From positions 4,154,001 to 4,218,000 of the forward strand of contig NZ_AP026738.1 of assembly GCF_002157685.2 (NCBI RefSeq): 64,000 nucleotides of DNA, written 5' to 3'. The translations under genes and the position numbers were made by a program. Position 1 is the first letter of the stretch. Every line of letters starts with the position of its first letter. This stretch comes from Comamonas thiooxydans (lineage in GTDB: Bacteria; Pseudomonadota; Gammaproteobacteria; Burkholderiales; Burkholderiaceae_C). This document shows, piece after piece, positions 25,051-33,621 of this stretch. The notes beneath the pieces are model-generated. The model did not search any database, was not told the DNA's origin, and saw nothing but the letters and a program-made list of their open reading frames with translations.

Positions 25051-25275
25051 ATGCCCTTGCCCTCCGCCCCCCAAAAGTCCAAAGCCCGCAACGAAATTCT
25101 GATCAAGGGCCTGACGATTGCACTGATCGGCATCATCATCTTGCTGGCCCCGGTGTTCAAGCCTGAAAGCGGAATTGCCCAGCTGTTTGCCCAGTCCCAT
25201 ATCGTGGGCTGGTTTGCTCTGGTTCTGGGTCTGGCCTTCATCGCCCAGTTTCTCTGGGTTCGCTTCAAGAAATGA
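25051..25275 (+). CDS. Small two-helix membrane protein
   Basis: A 74-residue protein with a basic N-terminus and two hydrophobic segments, about residues 21-38 (LTIALIGIIILLAPVF) and 50-68 (HIVGWFALVLGLAFIAQF), ending FKK. I do not recognise the family. Its stop overlaps the start of the next gene by four bases (ATGA), which together with its hydrophobic pattern supports it as real coding. Function unknown. Confidence 0.65.
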   Translation: MPLPSAPQKSKARNEILIKGLTIALIGIIILLAPVFKPESGIAQLFAQSHIVGWFALVLGLAFIAQFLWVRFKK

Positions 25276-25490
25276 GCGACACAGCCCTGCTGCAGCCGCT
25301 GACCCAGGCGCGCAGCCAGATTGCGCTATGGCAGCAGCGCGCCGCAGCAGCGGCGGTGAAGCTGCGCCAGCCGCCGCCCGAGCCCGCTAGCTGCTGCGGG
25401 CGCGGCTGCAACGGTTGCGTCTGGGAAGGTTACTACGGTGCGCTGGCTTTCTGGCTGGAGGATGCGGCCCAAGCCCTGACCGCAACCTGA
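25272..25490 (+). CDS. Oxidoreductase-like domain protein
   Basis: A 72-residue protein whose core PPEPASCCGRGCNGCVWEGYY matches the oxidoreductase-like domain, a small cysteine motif found as a stand-alone protein in Proteobacteria and at the N-terminus of some eukaryotic proteins. The four clustered cysteines (CCxxxCxxC) suggest metal or cluster binding, which is inference. The ATG overlaps the stop of the upstream small membrane protein, so the two are translationally coupled. Confidence 0.8.
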   Translation: MSDTALLQPLTQARSQIALWQQRAAAAAVKLRQPPPEPASCCGRGCNGCVWEGYYGALAFWLEDAAQALTAT

Positions 25491-25507
25491 AACCCGCTAC
25501 TCGGGAC

Positions 25508-27163
25508 TCATGCCATTTCGGCTTCCAGCGCAGCCAGGCGAGGCACATGGACTTCTTTTTCCATGAAATCTACCTCGATATCGGCGATCTCGTTCTCCAG
25601 CGCTTGATAGTCGATACGGAAGCGCCCCGCCCCTGCCTCCAGCCTTTGCGCCTGATGGAATAGCTCGCGCGCTGCCGCGCTGGACTCTGCCACCAGGCCG
25701 GCGTTCTGGCTGGTCATGTGGTCCAGCGCCTGCACCGCCTCGCTGATCTGGGCGATACCCTGATTCTGGGCCTGTGCCGCCTCGGTGATCGAAGCGATCA
25801 GACCGCTGACCGTGCGCACATCGCGCACGATATGCTCCATGCGCTGGCCGGCCTGCAGCGCCAGTGTCTGTCCCGACTTCATCTGCTTGGTGGAATGCTC
25901 CATGAGCTGGCGGATCTGCTTGGCCGCTTCGGAACTGCGCTGTGCCAGCTCGCGCACCTCGGCCGCCACCACGGCAAAGCCACGGCCCTGAGTGCCTGCC
26001 CGCGCTGCTTCCACGGCGGCATTCAGCGCCAGGATATTGGTCTGGAAGGCAATGCCGTCAATCACCCCCACGATGGCCGCCACCTGCTGGCTGCTTTGCG
26101 CCATGTGCTCCATATTGCGAACCACTTCCTGCACAACGCTGCCTCCGCTGGCCGCAGCCTCGGCGGCGCTGCGCGCGCTCTGGTCGGCATGGCGCGCACT
26201 GTCGGCCGAATGGGTGACCAGGGTGACCATGTTTTCTATGCTGCTGACCGTGGCCTTGAGCTGCTCTGCAGCATGGGCTGTGCGATCGGAGAGATCGCTA
26301 TTGTCCTGCGCCATCTGACTGGATGCGGCAGCCACGGCCTCCACTCCACCCTGCACCTCGCCTACCAGGCCGCGCAACTGCCTAGTCATCAGCGCCAGCG
26401 ACTGCATGAGCCGACCCAGCTCGTCGCCGCGCCCCGTCGCCGGCGGTGCATAGCTGAGATCGCCCGCCGCAATGGTCTGCGCCAGCTGCACCGCCTCGCT
26501 CAAGGGCGTGGTGATGGAGCGAATCGTCGTCAGCGACAGCAACGCCCCCACCAGGCCCATGAACAGGCCCACGCCTACGGCCATGCGCTTGGCAATGGCG
26601 GTTTGCTCGCGCCCATGCTGCTCGGCGTCCAGACGCTGCTGCTGCTGAGCCTCGATAAAGGAGTCCTGCGCCTGGACATAGCGCTTGGAGGCGGGAATCA
26701 GTTGTTCGTCCACCAGCTTCTGCGCCTCCCAGGCCTTGCCCAGATCTCGCGCCTGATAGGCCTGCTCGTAGATATCGAGCACTGCCTTGCGTTCCTGCTC
26801 CACCCTGGCCAGGCCGCTGCGATCAACTTCGCTCTGAGCATCGGCCTGCACCTGTTGCTGCAGACCACCGGCTTGTTGCATCAGCCCGCGAGCTTTCTGC
26901 GAGAGCTGAGCAATCAGATGCTCTTCCGAAGAGAGCACGCTGGCCAGCGCAGCCTCCACGCTCTGCAGCGTCAGCGCCTGCCAGCGCAGCGCAAGATTGA
27001 TGCGCTTGTCCGTGGCCTGAACAGCGGCGCTGACCCGCTGCTCCACATTCTGCAGATAGCTGAACAAGCCGCCTGCCACCAGCACATTGCACAGCAACAG
27101 CCCCAGGAACAAGGCCCACATCTTGCGAGCCACCGAAAGGTTCTGGAATTTCTTCAACAACAT
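25508..27163 (-). CDS. Methyl-accepting chemotaxis protein
   Basis: A 551-residue transmembrane receptor. It has one membrane helix near the N-terminus (about 10-32), a four-helix-bundle-like periplasmic region, a second membrane helix near 190, a HAMP domain and a long cytoplasmic signalling coiled coil. The hairpin tip is the conserved sequence IDGIAFQTNILALNAAVEAARAGTQGRGFAVVA. It passes ligand binding to CheW and CheA. The C-terminus ends ALEAEMA without the pentapeptide that docks CheR in E. coli receptors. The ATG at 27163 is chosen over a TTG at 27181. Ligand unknown. Confidence 0.95.
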   Translation of the reverse strand: MLLKKFQNLSVARKMWALFLGLLLCNVLVAGGLFSYLQNVEQRVSAAVQATDKRINLALRWQALTLQSVEAALASVLSSEEHLIAQLSQKARGLMQQAGGLQQQVQADAQSEVDRSGLARVEQERKAVLDIYEQAYQARDLGKAWEAQKLVDEQLIPASKRYVQAQDSFIEAQQQQRLDAEQHGREQTAIAKRMAVGVGLFMGLVGALLSLTTIRSITTPLSEAVQLAQTIAAGDLSYAPPATGRGDELGRLMQSLALMTRQLRGLVGEVQGGVEAVAAASSQMAQDNSDLSDRTAHAAEQLKATVSSIENMVTLVTHSADSARHADQSARSAAEAAASGGSVVQEVVRNMEHMAQSSQQVAAIVGVIDGIAFQTNILALNAAVEAARAGTQGRGFAVVAAEVRELAQRSSEAAKQIRQLMEHSTKQMKSGQTLALQAGQRMEHIVRDVRTVSGLIASITEAAQAQNQGIAQISEAVQALDHMTSQNAGLVAESSAAARELFHQAQRLEAGAGRFRIDYQALENEIADIEVDFMEKEVHVPRLAALEAEMA

Positions 27164-27262
27164 GAGCACACCGCCGATCAAGCGCGGAGCGCAGTGCTCC
27201 GCTGATCGTTACGATATGAAACACAGATGACAGTGACGTGACAGCCGCAGCACCGAATGCAA

Positions 27263-27298
27263 TAAAAAAGCGCCTGCAACCCAGAGATTGCAAGCGCT
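27263..27298 (-). terminator. Terminator of gshA
   Basis: On the minus strand, a stem AGCGC-TTGCAA pairing with TTGCA-GGCGCT (each strand with one bulge or unpaired base), then U-rich sequence. It lies just beyond the gshA stop at 27321, and a half copy of the ATAGCTG..CGCTTG palindrome (27291-27307) contributes to it. Confidence 0.65.
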
Positions 27299-27307
27299 CC
27301 CAGCTAT
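27291..27307. repeat. Half copy of the ATAGCTG..CGCTTG palindrome
   Basis: CAAGCGCTCCCAGCTAT matches the right arm of the complete copy at 18867-18905 with three differences in 17 bases. Confidence 0.45.
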
Positions 27308-27320
27308 CAAATTCCAAGAA

Positions 27321-28847
27321 TTACAGCAGGCTGGCTGGATCCATATAGCGCTGGCGCCACTCTTCGAACGTCATGGTGTCGGCAGCCTCGATGGCTTGCT
27401 GCGCGGTCACCGACTCCTGGCTCATCCGCTCGTAGCGCGCCTGCTGCTCGGCCGTCCAGGGCATGGCCAGCAAGGCATCGCGCGCCTTGGCGGACTGTGT
27501 GGTCATGAAGTCTATGAAACGATTGTCATAGGCGCCGGTGAGCTCCTGCAGCACATGGGCCGAGGGCGTGGACTGCGCGTCCTGCACGCGGGCCAGAGCC
27601 TGCTCCAGCGCGGCGCTATAGTCGGCCGTGCCATGCGCGGCATCCAGCGCCTGGGCATAGGGATGGCACTGCTCCAGCACTTCCTGTGCCCAGTCGGTCA
27701 GCAGCACCTGCTGGCCGTTGCGCACCAGCGTCAGGCCCGGCTCGCGGCCCTGCTCGGCTGCCAGATGCTGGTTGTGCTTGAGGTCGGCAATTTCCTGGGG
27801 CGTGTCATCGGGGCTGTCGCTGTGCAGGCAGTGCAGCAGGAAGACGTCGATCATGCGCATGGTGGCCGGGGCGATACCCACGGTTTCATAGGGATCGATG
27901 TCCATGAGCCGCACTTCCACGTATTCCACACCGCGCTCGCGCAGCGCGTGAAGCGGGCGCTCGCCGCTCTTGACGGTACGCTTGGGGCGGATGGTGCCGT
28001 AGAACTCGTTCTCGATCTGCAGCAGGCCCGTGCCCAGCTGGTTGTAGTCGCCACCGGGGTTGCGCACGCCCAGTTGCTCGTAGGCCGGGTAAGGACGGGT
28101 CAGCGCCTCATGCAGCGAGTCCGCATAGCCGTCGAGTCCGTTGTAGCTGACATTGATGCTGGACTGCGCGTCGCTCTGATAGCCCAGGCGTCCCATGCGC
28201 AGCGATGTGGCATAAGGCAGATACAACGCATGCCGGCCGTCGCCCAGCGGCTGCAGGCGATGCTCGCGCCCTTCCACAAAGCAGGGACACAGCGCGGGAG
28301 AGGCGCCGTACAGATACAGCAGCACAAAGGCGTTGCGGCGGAAGTTGCGGATCAGCGCAAAGTACTGGTCACTGCTCACTCCGGGCAGCGACCAGTTGTA
28401 ATGAATCCCCGAGATGGTCTGCATGCGGCGGCCATAGCGGTGGCCCAGACCCATGCGGTACACACTCTTGGAACGACCCGAGTGCGAGCTGCCATAGCGG
28501 CCCAGCGGAATCGTCTCGTCTATGGGCAAGCGGCAGGGCATGCTGGAATTCCACATCAGCTCGCCGCTTTCGCTGAGGTTGCGCAGCACGAACTGATGGA
28601 CTTCGGTCAGCTCGTCCAGGCATTCCTCGACGCCCAGGCGTGCGCCGGTGATGAGTTCCAGCTGGGACTCGCTGTAATCGGTGGTGATGTGCGGGTGCGT
28701 GAGAGCCGAGCCCAGTTCCGCCGGGTGCGGCGTCAGGGCCAGCGAGCCCGTGGCCAGTGCCCGCAGTCCCTCTTTCTCGATACCGCGACGAATGCCCAGC
28801 AGCCTTTCGGCGGTGGGCATATTCACGGCGGCCTGCGATGTCTTCAT
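27321..28847 (-). CDS. gshA: Glutamate-cysteine ligase
   Basis: A 508-residue class I enzyme that catalyses the first step of glutathione synthesis, joining L-glutamate and L-cysteine by an ATP-dependent gamma-peptide bond. Family marks include GIEKEGLRAL, TTDYSESQLELIT, MWNSSMPCRLP, GLGHRYGRRMQTISGIHYN and the EVRLMDIDPYE block. The ATG at 28847 is preceded by AAGG eleven bases upstream. No gshB is beside it. The gene is monocistronic with a terminator behind it. Confidence 0.95.
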   Translation of the reverse strand: MKTSQAAVNMPTAERLLGIRRGIEKEGLRALATGSLALTPHPAELGSALTHPHITTDYSESQLELITGARLGVEECLDELTEVHQFVLRNLSESGELMWNSSMPCRLPIDETIPLGRYGSSHSGRSKSVYRMGLGHRYGRRMQTISGIHYNWSLPGVSSDQYFALIRNFRRNAFVLLYLYGASPALCPCFVEGREHRLQPLGDGRHALYLPYATSLRMGRLGYQSDAQSSINVSYNGLDGYADSLHEALTRPYPAYEQLGVRNPGGDYNQLGTGLLQIENEFYGTIRPKRTVKSGERPLHALRERGVEYVEVRLMDIDPYETVGIAPATMRMIDVFLLHCLHSDSPDDTPQEIADLKHNQHLAAEQGREPGLTLVRNGQQVLLTDWAQEVLEQCHPYAQALDAAHGTADYSAALEQALARVQDAQSTPSAHVLQELTGAYDNRFIDFMTTQSAKARDALLAMPWTAEQQARYERMSQESVTAQQAIEAADTMTFEEWRQRYMDPASLL

Positions 28848-29062
28848 TGTTCTTACCTTCTTAGTGAAGACGCTGACGACAAACTTCGTCTGCCCAATCG
28901 CGCCCAGACGGCGAATGATAGAGAAACAAGACGCAACGCGATGGCGGCTGGCCGCTTAACCACGTTTTTCGGCCTGTTGAGCCGCCAAGAGCCAGGGCCT
29001 CTGCCAGAAATTTGTCAGGTTAACAGCAACCCAAACATGAGCACATGCTCACTCCAAAACAG
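28848..29062. other. Spacer between gshA and the SDR gene terminator
   Basis: About 215 bases holding the gshA promoter on the minus strand. No gene or clear operator is visible. Confidence 0.35.
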
Positions 29063-29090
29063 AAAAAGCCCTCGCGAGAGGGCTTTTTTC
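29063..29090. terminator. Terminator of the SDR gene
   Basis: Stem AAGCCCTC/GAGGGCTT around loop GCGA, with A-rich sequence before and six T after. It lies about 75 bases beyond the SDR stop on the minus strand. Confidence 0.85.
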
Positions 29091-29164
29091 AGCTGTGCTA
29101 ATCGCAATCGCCAGCCGCTCTTGCCGCTCGCACAGGGCAAAAATTTCAGCGACATTGGCCTTGA

Positions 29165-30076
29165 TCAATGTCCATGCGCTTTCATGGCCTTGCCCACTTC
29201 CACCTGTCCCTGGACGGCGCCGCTGGCCGGCACCTGCTGGCCTTCGCTGGCCGTGACTTCAGCCAGACGCGCGGCCAGCTCTTCGGGAACGGTCTCGCCC
29301 ATGCCCAGATAAATGCCCTCGGTCATGGTGATGTGCGCGGCCTCGAAACCGCCGGCACCGGCGCAGACAATGGTGCGCGTGGGCGCGCTCTCGTGCGCCA
29401 GCACCAGCATGGCGGGCACCACGGCCTCCGGCTTCAAGGCTTCCAGCACCGGCTCGGGCAGCAGGCCTGCCGTCATGCGCGTGGCCGCCGTGGGGGCCAG
29501 CGCGTTGACCCGGATATTGTGTTTGGCGCCTTCGATGGCCAGCGTCTGCATCAGACCCACCTGGGCCAGCTTGGCCGCGCCATAGTTGGCCTGGCCGAAA
29601 TTGCCATAGAGGCCGGTGGACGAGGTCGTCATCACAATGCGGCCATAGTTCTGCTCCTGCATATAGGGCCAGACGGCCTTGCAGCAGTTGGCCGCGCCCA
29701 TCAGGTGCACGTCGACGACCAGGCGGAAGTCCGCCATATCCATCTTGGCAAAGCTCTTGTCGCGCAGAATGCCGGCGTTGTTGACCAGAATGTCCACGCG
29801 CCCCCAGGCCGTGATGGCCTGCTTGACCATGGCCTGCACGGCTTCGAAGTCGGTCACGGAGGCCGCGTTGGCAATCGCCTCGCCGCCCGCTGCACGGATT
29901 TCATCCACCACCTGCTGCGCCGCCGTGGCCGAGCCGCCCGAGCCGTCCACCGCGCCGCCCAGATCGTTGACCACCACCTTGGCGCCGCGCCTGGCCAGGG
30001 CCAGCGCATGCAGACGCCCCAGACCGCCGCCCGCTCCCGTCACGATGGCCACACGACCTTGAAAATCCATTGCCAT
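29165..30076 (-). CDS. Short-chain dehydrogenase, (R)-hydroxyacyl-CoA dehydrogenase-like
   Basis: A 303-residue SDR enzyme. The nucleotide site is TGAGGGLGRLHA, followed by NDLGGAVDGSGGS, which is typical of the multifunctional-protein (peroxisomal MFE-2) type of 3-hydroxyacyl-CoA dehydrogenase; NNAGILRD and the catalytic Ser with YGAAK complete the active site. The C-terminus carries an extra region (from about 230) also seen in those proteins. A role in beta-oxidation of acyl-CoA esters is likely. AAGGAG lies nine bases before ATG 30076. It is monocistronic. Confidence 0.88.
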   Translation of the reverse strand: MAMDFQGRVAIVTGAGGGLGRLHALALARRGAKVVVNDLGGAVDGSGGSATAAQQVVDEIRAAGGEAIANAASVTDFEAVQAMVKQAITAWGRVDILVNNAGILRDKSFAKMDMADFRLVVDVHLMGAANCCKAVWPYMQEQNYGRIVMTTSSTGLYGNFGQANYGAAKLAQVGLMQTLAIEGAKHNIRVNALAPTAATRMTAGLLPEPVLEALKPEAVVPAMLVLAHESAPTRTIVCAGAGGFEAAHITMTEGIYLGMGETVPEELAARLAEVTASEGQQVPASGAVQGQVEVGKAMKAHGH

Positions 30077-30628
30077 GATGTCTTGCTCCTTGCTTGTGCA
30101 TTGATGCAATCACTTTAAGCGCCCATGCTGCAGCGCAACGTAGCGTTTGCGACTGCCTGCGGGTAAGTCAGGAGAATGCTATTGACTTGGGAGCTATTAC
30201 CGCAAGCATTCAATTATTTCCAATATCAAAACTATTTAAATTTCATTACTTTCAAGCGTTGAAAGCTCTTCTTTCAATAGCAAATATCGGCCATCCACAA
30301 GCGACGGGCTTTTCCCCAATTTTTCTCAACAAGCCTGTGGACAAGCCTGAATAGCTTTTGCAGTACTGGCTCAAGCACTTGATTTATCGGTAGTTTTTCA
30401 AACTGCCCGTTTTTTGATCAGCTCCTATCCGACAACCAGCCACTTATCCCGTCCTACGCTGGACATCCTTGTGAACAACTGCACCCGCCCCATGAATAAG
30501 TCAGGCAAGTCATTGATTCCAAAGGGTTCATTTTCCAACGCTGAAAAAACAGGCAATCCGCACCAGGCCCACGGCCTTGGCAAACCGGCTACAACAACAG
30601 GTTTTGCAAAGAATCACCACAGCGCCTC
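30077..30628. other. 552-bp divergent intergenic region with DnaA-box-like words
   Basis: It separates the SDR and ferredoxin genes. The first part (30180-30290) is AT-rich and contains short inverted segments. The sequence GCCTGTGGACAAGCCT (30333-30348) repeats one at 13610-13625, and TGTGGACAA differs by one base from a DnaA box. Related words occur at about 30291 (CCATCCACAA) and 30470 (TTGTGAACAA). No gene is supported. Confidence 0.4.
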
Positions 30629-30934
30629 ATGTCCAACGACTCTGCTTTTGCCCCTCCCTTCTTCATTGCCAAGTGCGAGCCCAGCGGCCTGCAGGTCGAC
30701 GCCTGGACCGACCAGTCCCTGCTGGACTCGCTGGAGAGCGGCGGCGTGAACTGGCCCAGCTCCTGCCGCAACGGCACCTGCCGCACCTGCATGGGACAGC
30801 TGGTATCGGGCAGCGTGCACTACGACATCGAGTGGCCGGGTGTTACGACCGAAGAGCAGGCAGAAGGCTATGTGCTGCCCTGCTGTGCCTATCCCGACAG
30901 CGATGTGGTGCTCAAGGATCATGAGTATCTGTAA
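30629..30934 (+). CDS. Plant-type [2Fe-2S] ferredoxin
   Basis: A 101-residue electron-transfer protein. The cluster ligands are Cys46, Cys51 and Cys54 in SSCRNGTCRTCMG, with a fourth in LPCC (Cys85 or Cys86). This is the pattern of the Fer2 domain, here as a free-standing protein. It could serve an oxygenase or a reductase, but no partner gene is adjacent: the SDR is divergent and ribB follows at 340 bases. Partner unknown. Confidence 0.9.
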   Translation: MSNDSAFAPPFFIAKCEPSGLQVDAWTDQSLLDSLESGGVNWPSSCRNGTCRTCMGQLVSGSVHYDIEWPGVTTEEQAEGYVLPCCAYPDSDVVLKDHEYL

Positions 30935-31275
30935 GCCACTCTGAGCCGCCTTGCCGCCTCCCCCAAGGGGGAAGGCATCCTCCGGGGCCGCTCTTGCTGA
31001 ACGCCACGCATTGGAACTGCGCCCGGTTCTTGCACTGCATCATGGTTTCAGGGTCGGCTCGCGCGCTCAAAGCCCGCTCTGCAATAGAATGAGCGCTTTC
31101 CGCAAGGCCCTGCCCTGCAGAAAGCGGCTCCGCCCAGGCGGCCTCCCGCCTCACACGTTCTTTGGAAGTCCTGCCTGCGCCCATGGCGGCGTAGGCAATG
31201 CCTCACTGGTGCGTGTCATGCGCCAGCCGCCGACTGCAGTGCATCGCATCCAGTTCACGTCCAAAAAGGCATTCC
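30935..31275. other. Leader region of the ribB-ribH-nusB operon
   Basis: About 340 bases. A GC-rich hairpin (CCTCCCCCAAGGGGGAAGG, near 30958-30977) follows the ferredoxin stop but has no T tract. I looked for the FMN riboswitch that often precedes riboflavin genes and found none of its conserved blocks. The frame open from 31198 into ribB is not counted as coding. Confidence 0.4.
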
Positions 31276-32397
31276 ATGAACAGCTCCCTCCAACCTGTGC
31301 CCATCTCGCCCGTCGAAGAAATCGTGGCGGAAATGCGTGCCGGCCGCATGGTCGTTCTCGTTGACGAAGAAGACCGTGAGAACGAAGGCGATCTGGTTCT
31401 GGCATCCGACCATGTCACAGCGGAAGCCATCAACTTCATGGCCCGCTTCGGCCGTGGCCTGATCTGCCTGACGCTGACGCGCGAGCGCTGCGAATTCCTC
31501 AAGCTGCCGCCCATGGCTGCACGCAACGGCACCGTGTACAGCACGGCCTTCACCATCTCCATCGAAGCCGCCGAAGGCGTGACCACAGGCATCTCGGCCG
31601 CCGACCGCGCGCGCACCATCCAGGTGGCCGTGAACAAGAACAGCCAGCCCAGCGATCTGGTGCAGCCCGGCCATATCTTCCCGCTGCAGGCCGTGGACGG
31701 CGGCGTGCTCATGCGCGCCGGCCATACCGAAGCCGGATGCGATCTGGCCGCGCTGGCAGGCTGCACGCCCTCGGCCGTGATCTGCGAGATCATGAAGGAC
31801 GACGGCACCATGGCCCGCCTGCCCGATCTGCAGCTGTTCTGCGCCGAGCATGGCATCAAGATCGGCACGATTGCCGACCTCATCGAATACCGCAGCCGCA
31901 ACGAATCGCTGCTGCAGAAAGTGGGCAGCCGCCCCATGCAGACGGCCCATGGCGAATTCATCGCCCATGCCTTCCGCGACGTGCCCAGCGGCTCGGTGCA
32001 TCTGGCACTGGTCAAGGGCGAGTGGCAGCCCGACACCACCGTACCCGTGCGCGTGCATGAGCCGCTGTCGGTGCTCGATGCGCTCGAGATCGGCCGCAAC
32101 CAGCATTCCTGGTGCCTGGACGAGAGTCTCAAGTACATCAACGGCAATGGCCAGGGCGTGGCCGTGCTGCTCAACTGCAGCGAGTCCGGCGAGCAGTTGC
32201 TGACCCAGTTCGAAGGCAAGGCCCGTTCGGCCCAGGCGCCGGAGCGTGGCCGCATGGACCTGCGCACCTATGGCGTGGGCGCGCAAATCCTGCGCGAGTT
32301 GGGCGTAAGCAAGATGCACCTCATGGGCCAGCCCCGCCGCATGCCCAGCATGGCAGGCTATGGCCTGGAAATCACGGGTTACATCCCCAAAGAATAA
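31276..32397 (+). CDS. ribB: 3,4-Dihydroxy-2-butanone 4-phosphate synthase with degenerate GTP cyclohydrolase II domain
   Basis: A 373-residue protein. The first 200 residues are RibB, which makes the four-carbon riboflavin precursor from ribulose 5-phosphate; [16 protein letters not shown] and [12 protein letters not shown] hold its acidic and His ligands. The second half aligns with GTP cyclohydrolase II (RibA): VRVHEPLS and [13 protein letters not shown]. However, the zinc cysteine cluster and the RQEGRGIGL loop are absent, replaced by [19 protein letters not shown]. The RibA half is therefore probably inactive, as in RibBX-type fusions. Start ATG 31276 is chosen by family length. The genes ribH and nusB follow. 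Confidence 0.93.
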   Translation: MNSSLQPVPISPVEEIVAEMRAGRMVVLVDEEDRENEGDLVLASDHVTAEAINFMARFGRGLICLTLTRERCEFLKLPPMAARNGTVYSTAFTISIEAAEGVTTGISAADRARTIQVAVNKNSQPSDLVQPGHIFPLQAVDGGVLMRAGHTEAGCDLAALAGCTPSAVICEIMKDDGTMARLPDLQLFCAEHGIKIGTIADLIEYRSRNESLLQKVGSRPMQTAHGEFIAHAFRDVPSGSVHLALVKGEWQPDTTVPVRVHEPLSVLDALEIGRNQHSWCLDESLKYINGNGQGVAVLLNCSESGEQLLTQFEGKARSAQAPERGRMDLRTYGVGAQILRELGVSKMHLMGQPRRMPSMAGYGLEITGYIPKE

Positions 32398-32412
32398 GAG
32401 ACGGAACACCAG

Positions 32413-32886
32413 ATGCAAAACGCAGAAAAAGGCCAAGGCCAGAACCTCAACGGCGCCGAACTGAAGATCGGCATCGTGCAAGCACGCTTCAACGAAAGCA
32501 TTACCAACACCCTGTTTGCCTCCTGCCGCGACGAGCTGCTGGCATTGGGTGTGAAGAGCGAGAACATCGACCATGTCACCGTCCCCGGCGCACTCGAAGT
32601 GCCCGTGGCGCTACAGACACTGGCCGACACCGATCAGTACGACGCCCTGGTGGCGCTGGGCTGCATCATCCGTGGGGAGACATACCACTTCGAGCTGGTA
32701 GCCAACGAATCGGGCGCAGGCGTGACACGCCTGTCCCTGGACTACCGCCTGCCGATCGCCAACGCGATCATCACCACTGAAAACATGGAGCAGGCCATTG
32801 CCCGCCAGGTCGAGAAGGGCCGCGACGCAGCCCGCGTCGCCGTGGAAATGGCCAACCTGCTCAACTCCTACGACGATCATGAGTGA
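32413..32886 (+). CDS. ribH: 6,7-Dimethyl-8-ribityllumazine synthase
   Basis: A 157-residue enzyme that condenses the RibB product with the aminouracil intermediate in the penultimate step of riboflavin synthesis. Family motifs [21 protein letters not shown] and the [18 protein letters not shown] loop with its conserved histidine are present. It starts 15 bases after the ribB stop and overlaps the nusB start by eight bases. Confidence 0.96.
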   Translation: MQNAEKGQGQNLNGAELKIGIVQARFNESITNTLFASCRDELLALGVKSENIDHVTVPGALEVPVALQTLADTDQYDALVALGCIIRGETYHFELVANESGAGVTRLSLDYRLPIANAIITTENMEQAIARQVEKGRDAARVAVEMANLLNSYDDHE

Positions 32887-33415
32887 AGAACAATCCAGCG
32901 AGTCCGGCTCGCGCCGCCCTCCCCAGAAGCGCACCGGCCTGACCAGCACCGGCGCACGCAAGGCGGGCTCCAAATCCAATCGCAGCCGCGCACGCGAGTT
33001 CGCACTGCAAGGCCTGTATCAGCACATCGTGGGCCGCAATGCGGTGCTCGACATCGACCGCTTCACGCGCGATCTGGCCGGTTTTCACAAGGCCGACGTG
33101 GTGCACTACGACGCGCTGCTGCGCGGCTGCGTGGAAAACGAAGTCTCCCTGGATTCGCTGATCACGCCCAAGCTCGATCGCGGTCTGACCGAGATCTCGC
33201 CCATCGAACATGCCTGCATGTGGATTGGCGTGTACGAATTCCAGAACTGCCCCGACGTGCCCTGGCGCGTGGTGCTCAACGAGTGCATCGAGCTGGCCAA
33301 GGAATTCGGCGGCACCGACGGTCATAAGTACGTCAACGCCGTGCTCAACGGACTGGCTCCCGAGCTGCGTGCCACCGAAGTGGCGCATGACCGCGCCAAC
33401 AAGTCTGCCAGCTGA
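32879..33415 (+). CDS. nusB: Transcription antitermination factor NusB
   Basis: A 178-residue RNA-binding protein that joins NusA, NusE and NusG on the boxA of rRNA operons. The core [16 protein letters not shown] and the late [36 protein letters not shown] are diagnostic. The N-terminus has a polar, basic extension of about 35 residues ([12 protein letters not shown]). The start is the ATG at 32879, overlapping the end of ribH, which fits the well-known rib-nusB arrangement; a longer frame to 32798 is discarded. A terminator follows. Confidence 0.94.
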   Translation: MSEEQSSESGSRRPPQKRTGLTSTGARKAGSKSNRSRAREFALQGLYQHIVGRNAVLDIDRFTRDLAGFHKADVVHYDALLRGCVENEVSLDSLITPKLDRGLTEISPIEHACMWIGVYEFQNCPDVPWRVVLNECIELAKEFGGTDGHKYVNAVLNGLAPELRATEVAHDRANKSAS

Positions 33416-33482
33416 AGCGCTTGACCTGCAGCGCCGCGCCTGCGCGGCCCTGCTGCCGCTGCATGCATAGTCAAAGCAAATA

Positions 33483-33537
33483 CTGCAACCGGGCCGCTGG
33501 TGCTATCGTGCACCCGCTGGCTGGTTGCAGTTTTTTT
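33483..33537 (+). terminator. Terminator of the rib-nusB operon
   Basis: Outer stem CTGCAACC/GGTTGCAG enclosing a further GC-rich paired region, then seven T. It lies about 70 bases after the nusB stop. Confidence 0.8.
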
Positions 33538-33621
33538 ATGGGTGCCAAGCGGCTGCATCGCTCGCCCCGCAGTTGCCCGATTGCGCCCGAACGCTGATTG
33601 ATTGAAAGAATAACGTCGTCC

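Noticed and set aside
30935..31275. FMN riboswitch before ribB
   Set aside because: The conserved RFN blocks are not found; only a GC-rich hairpin is present.
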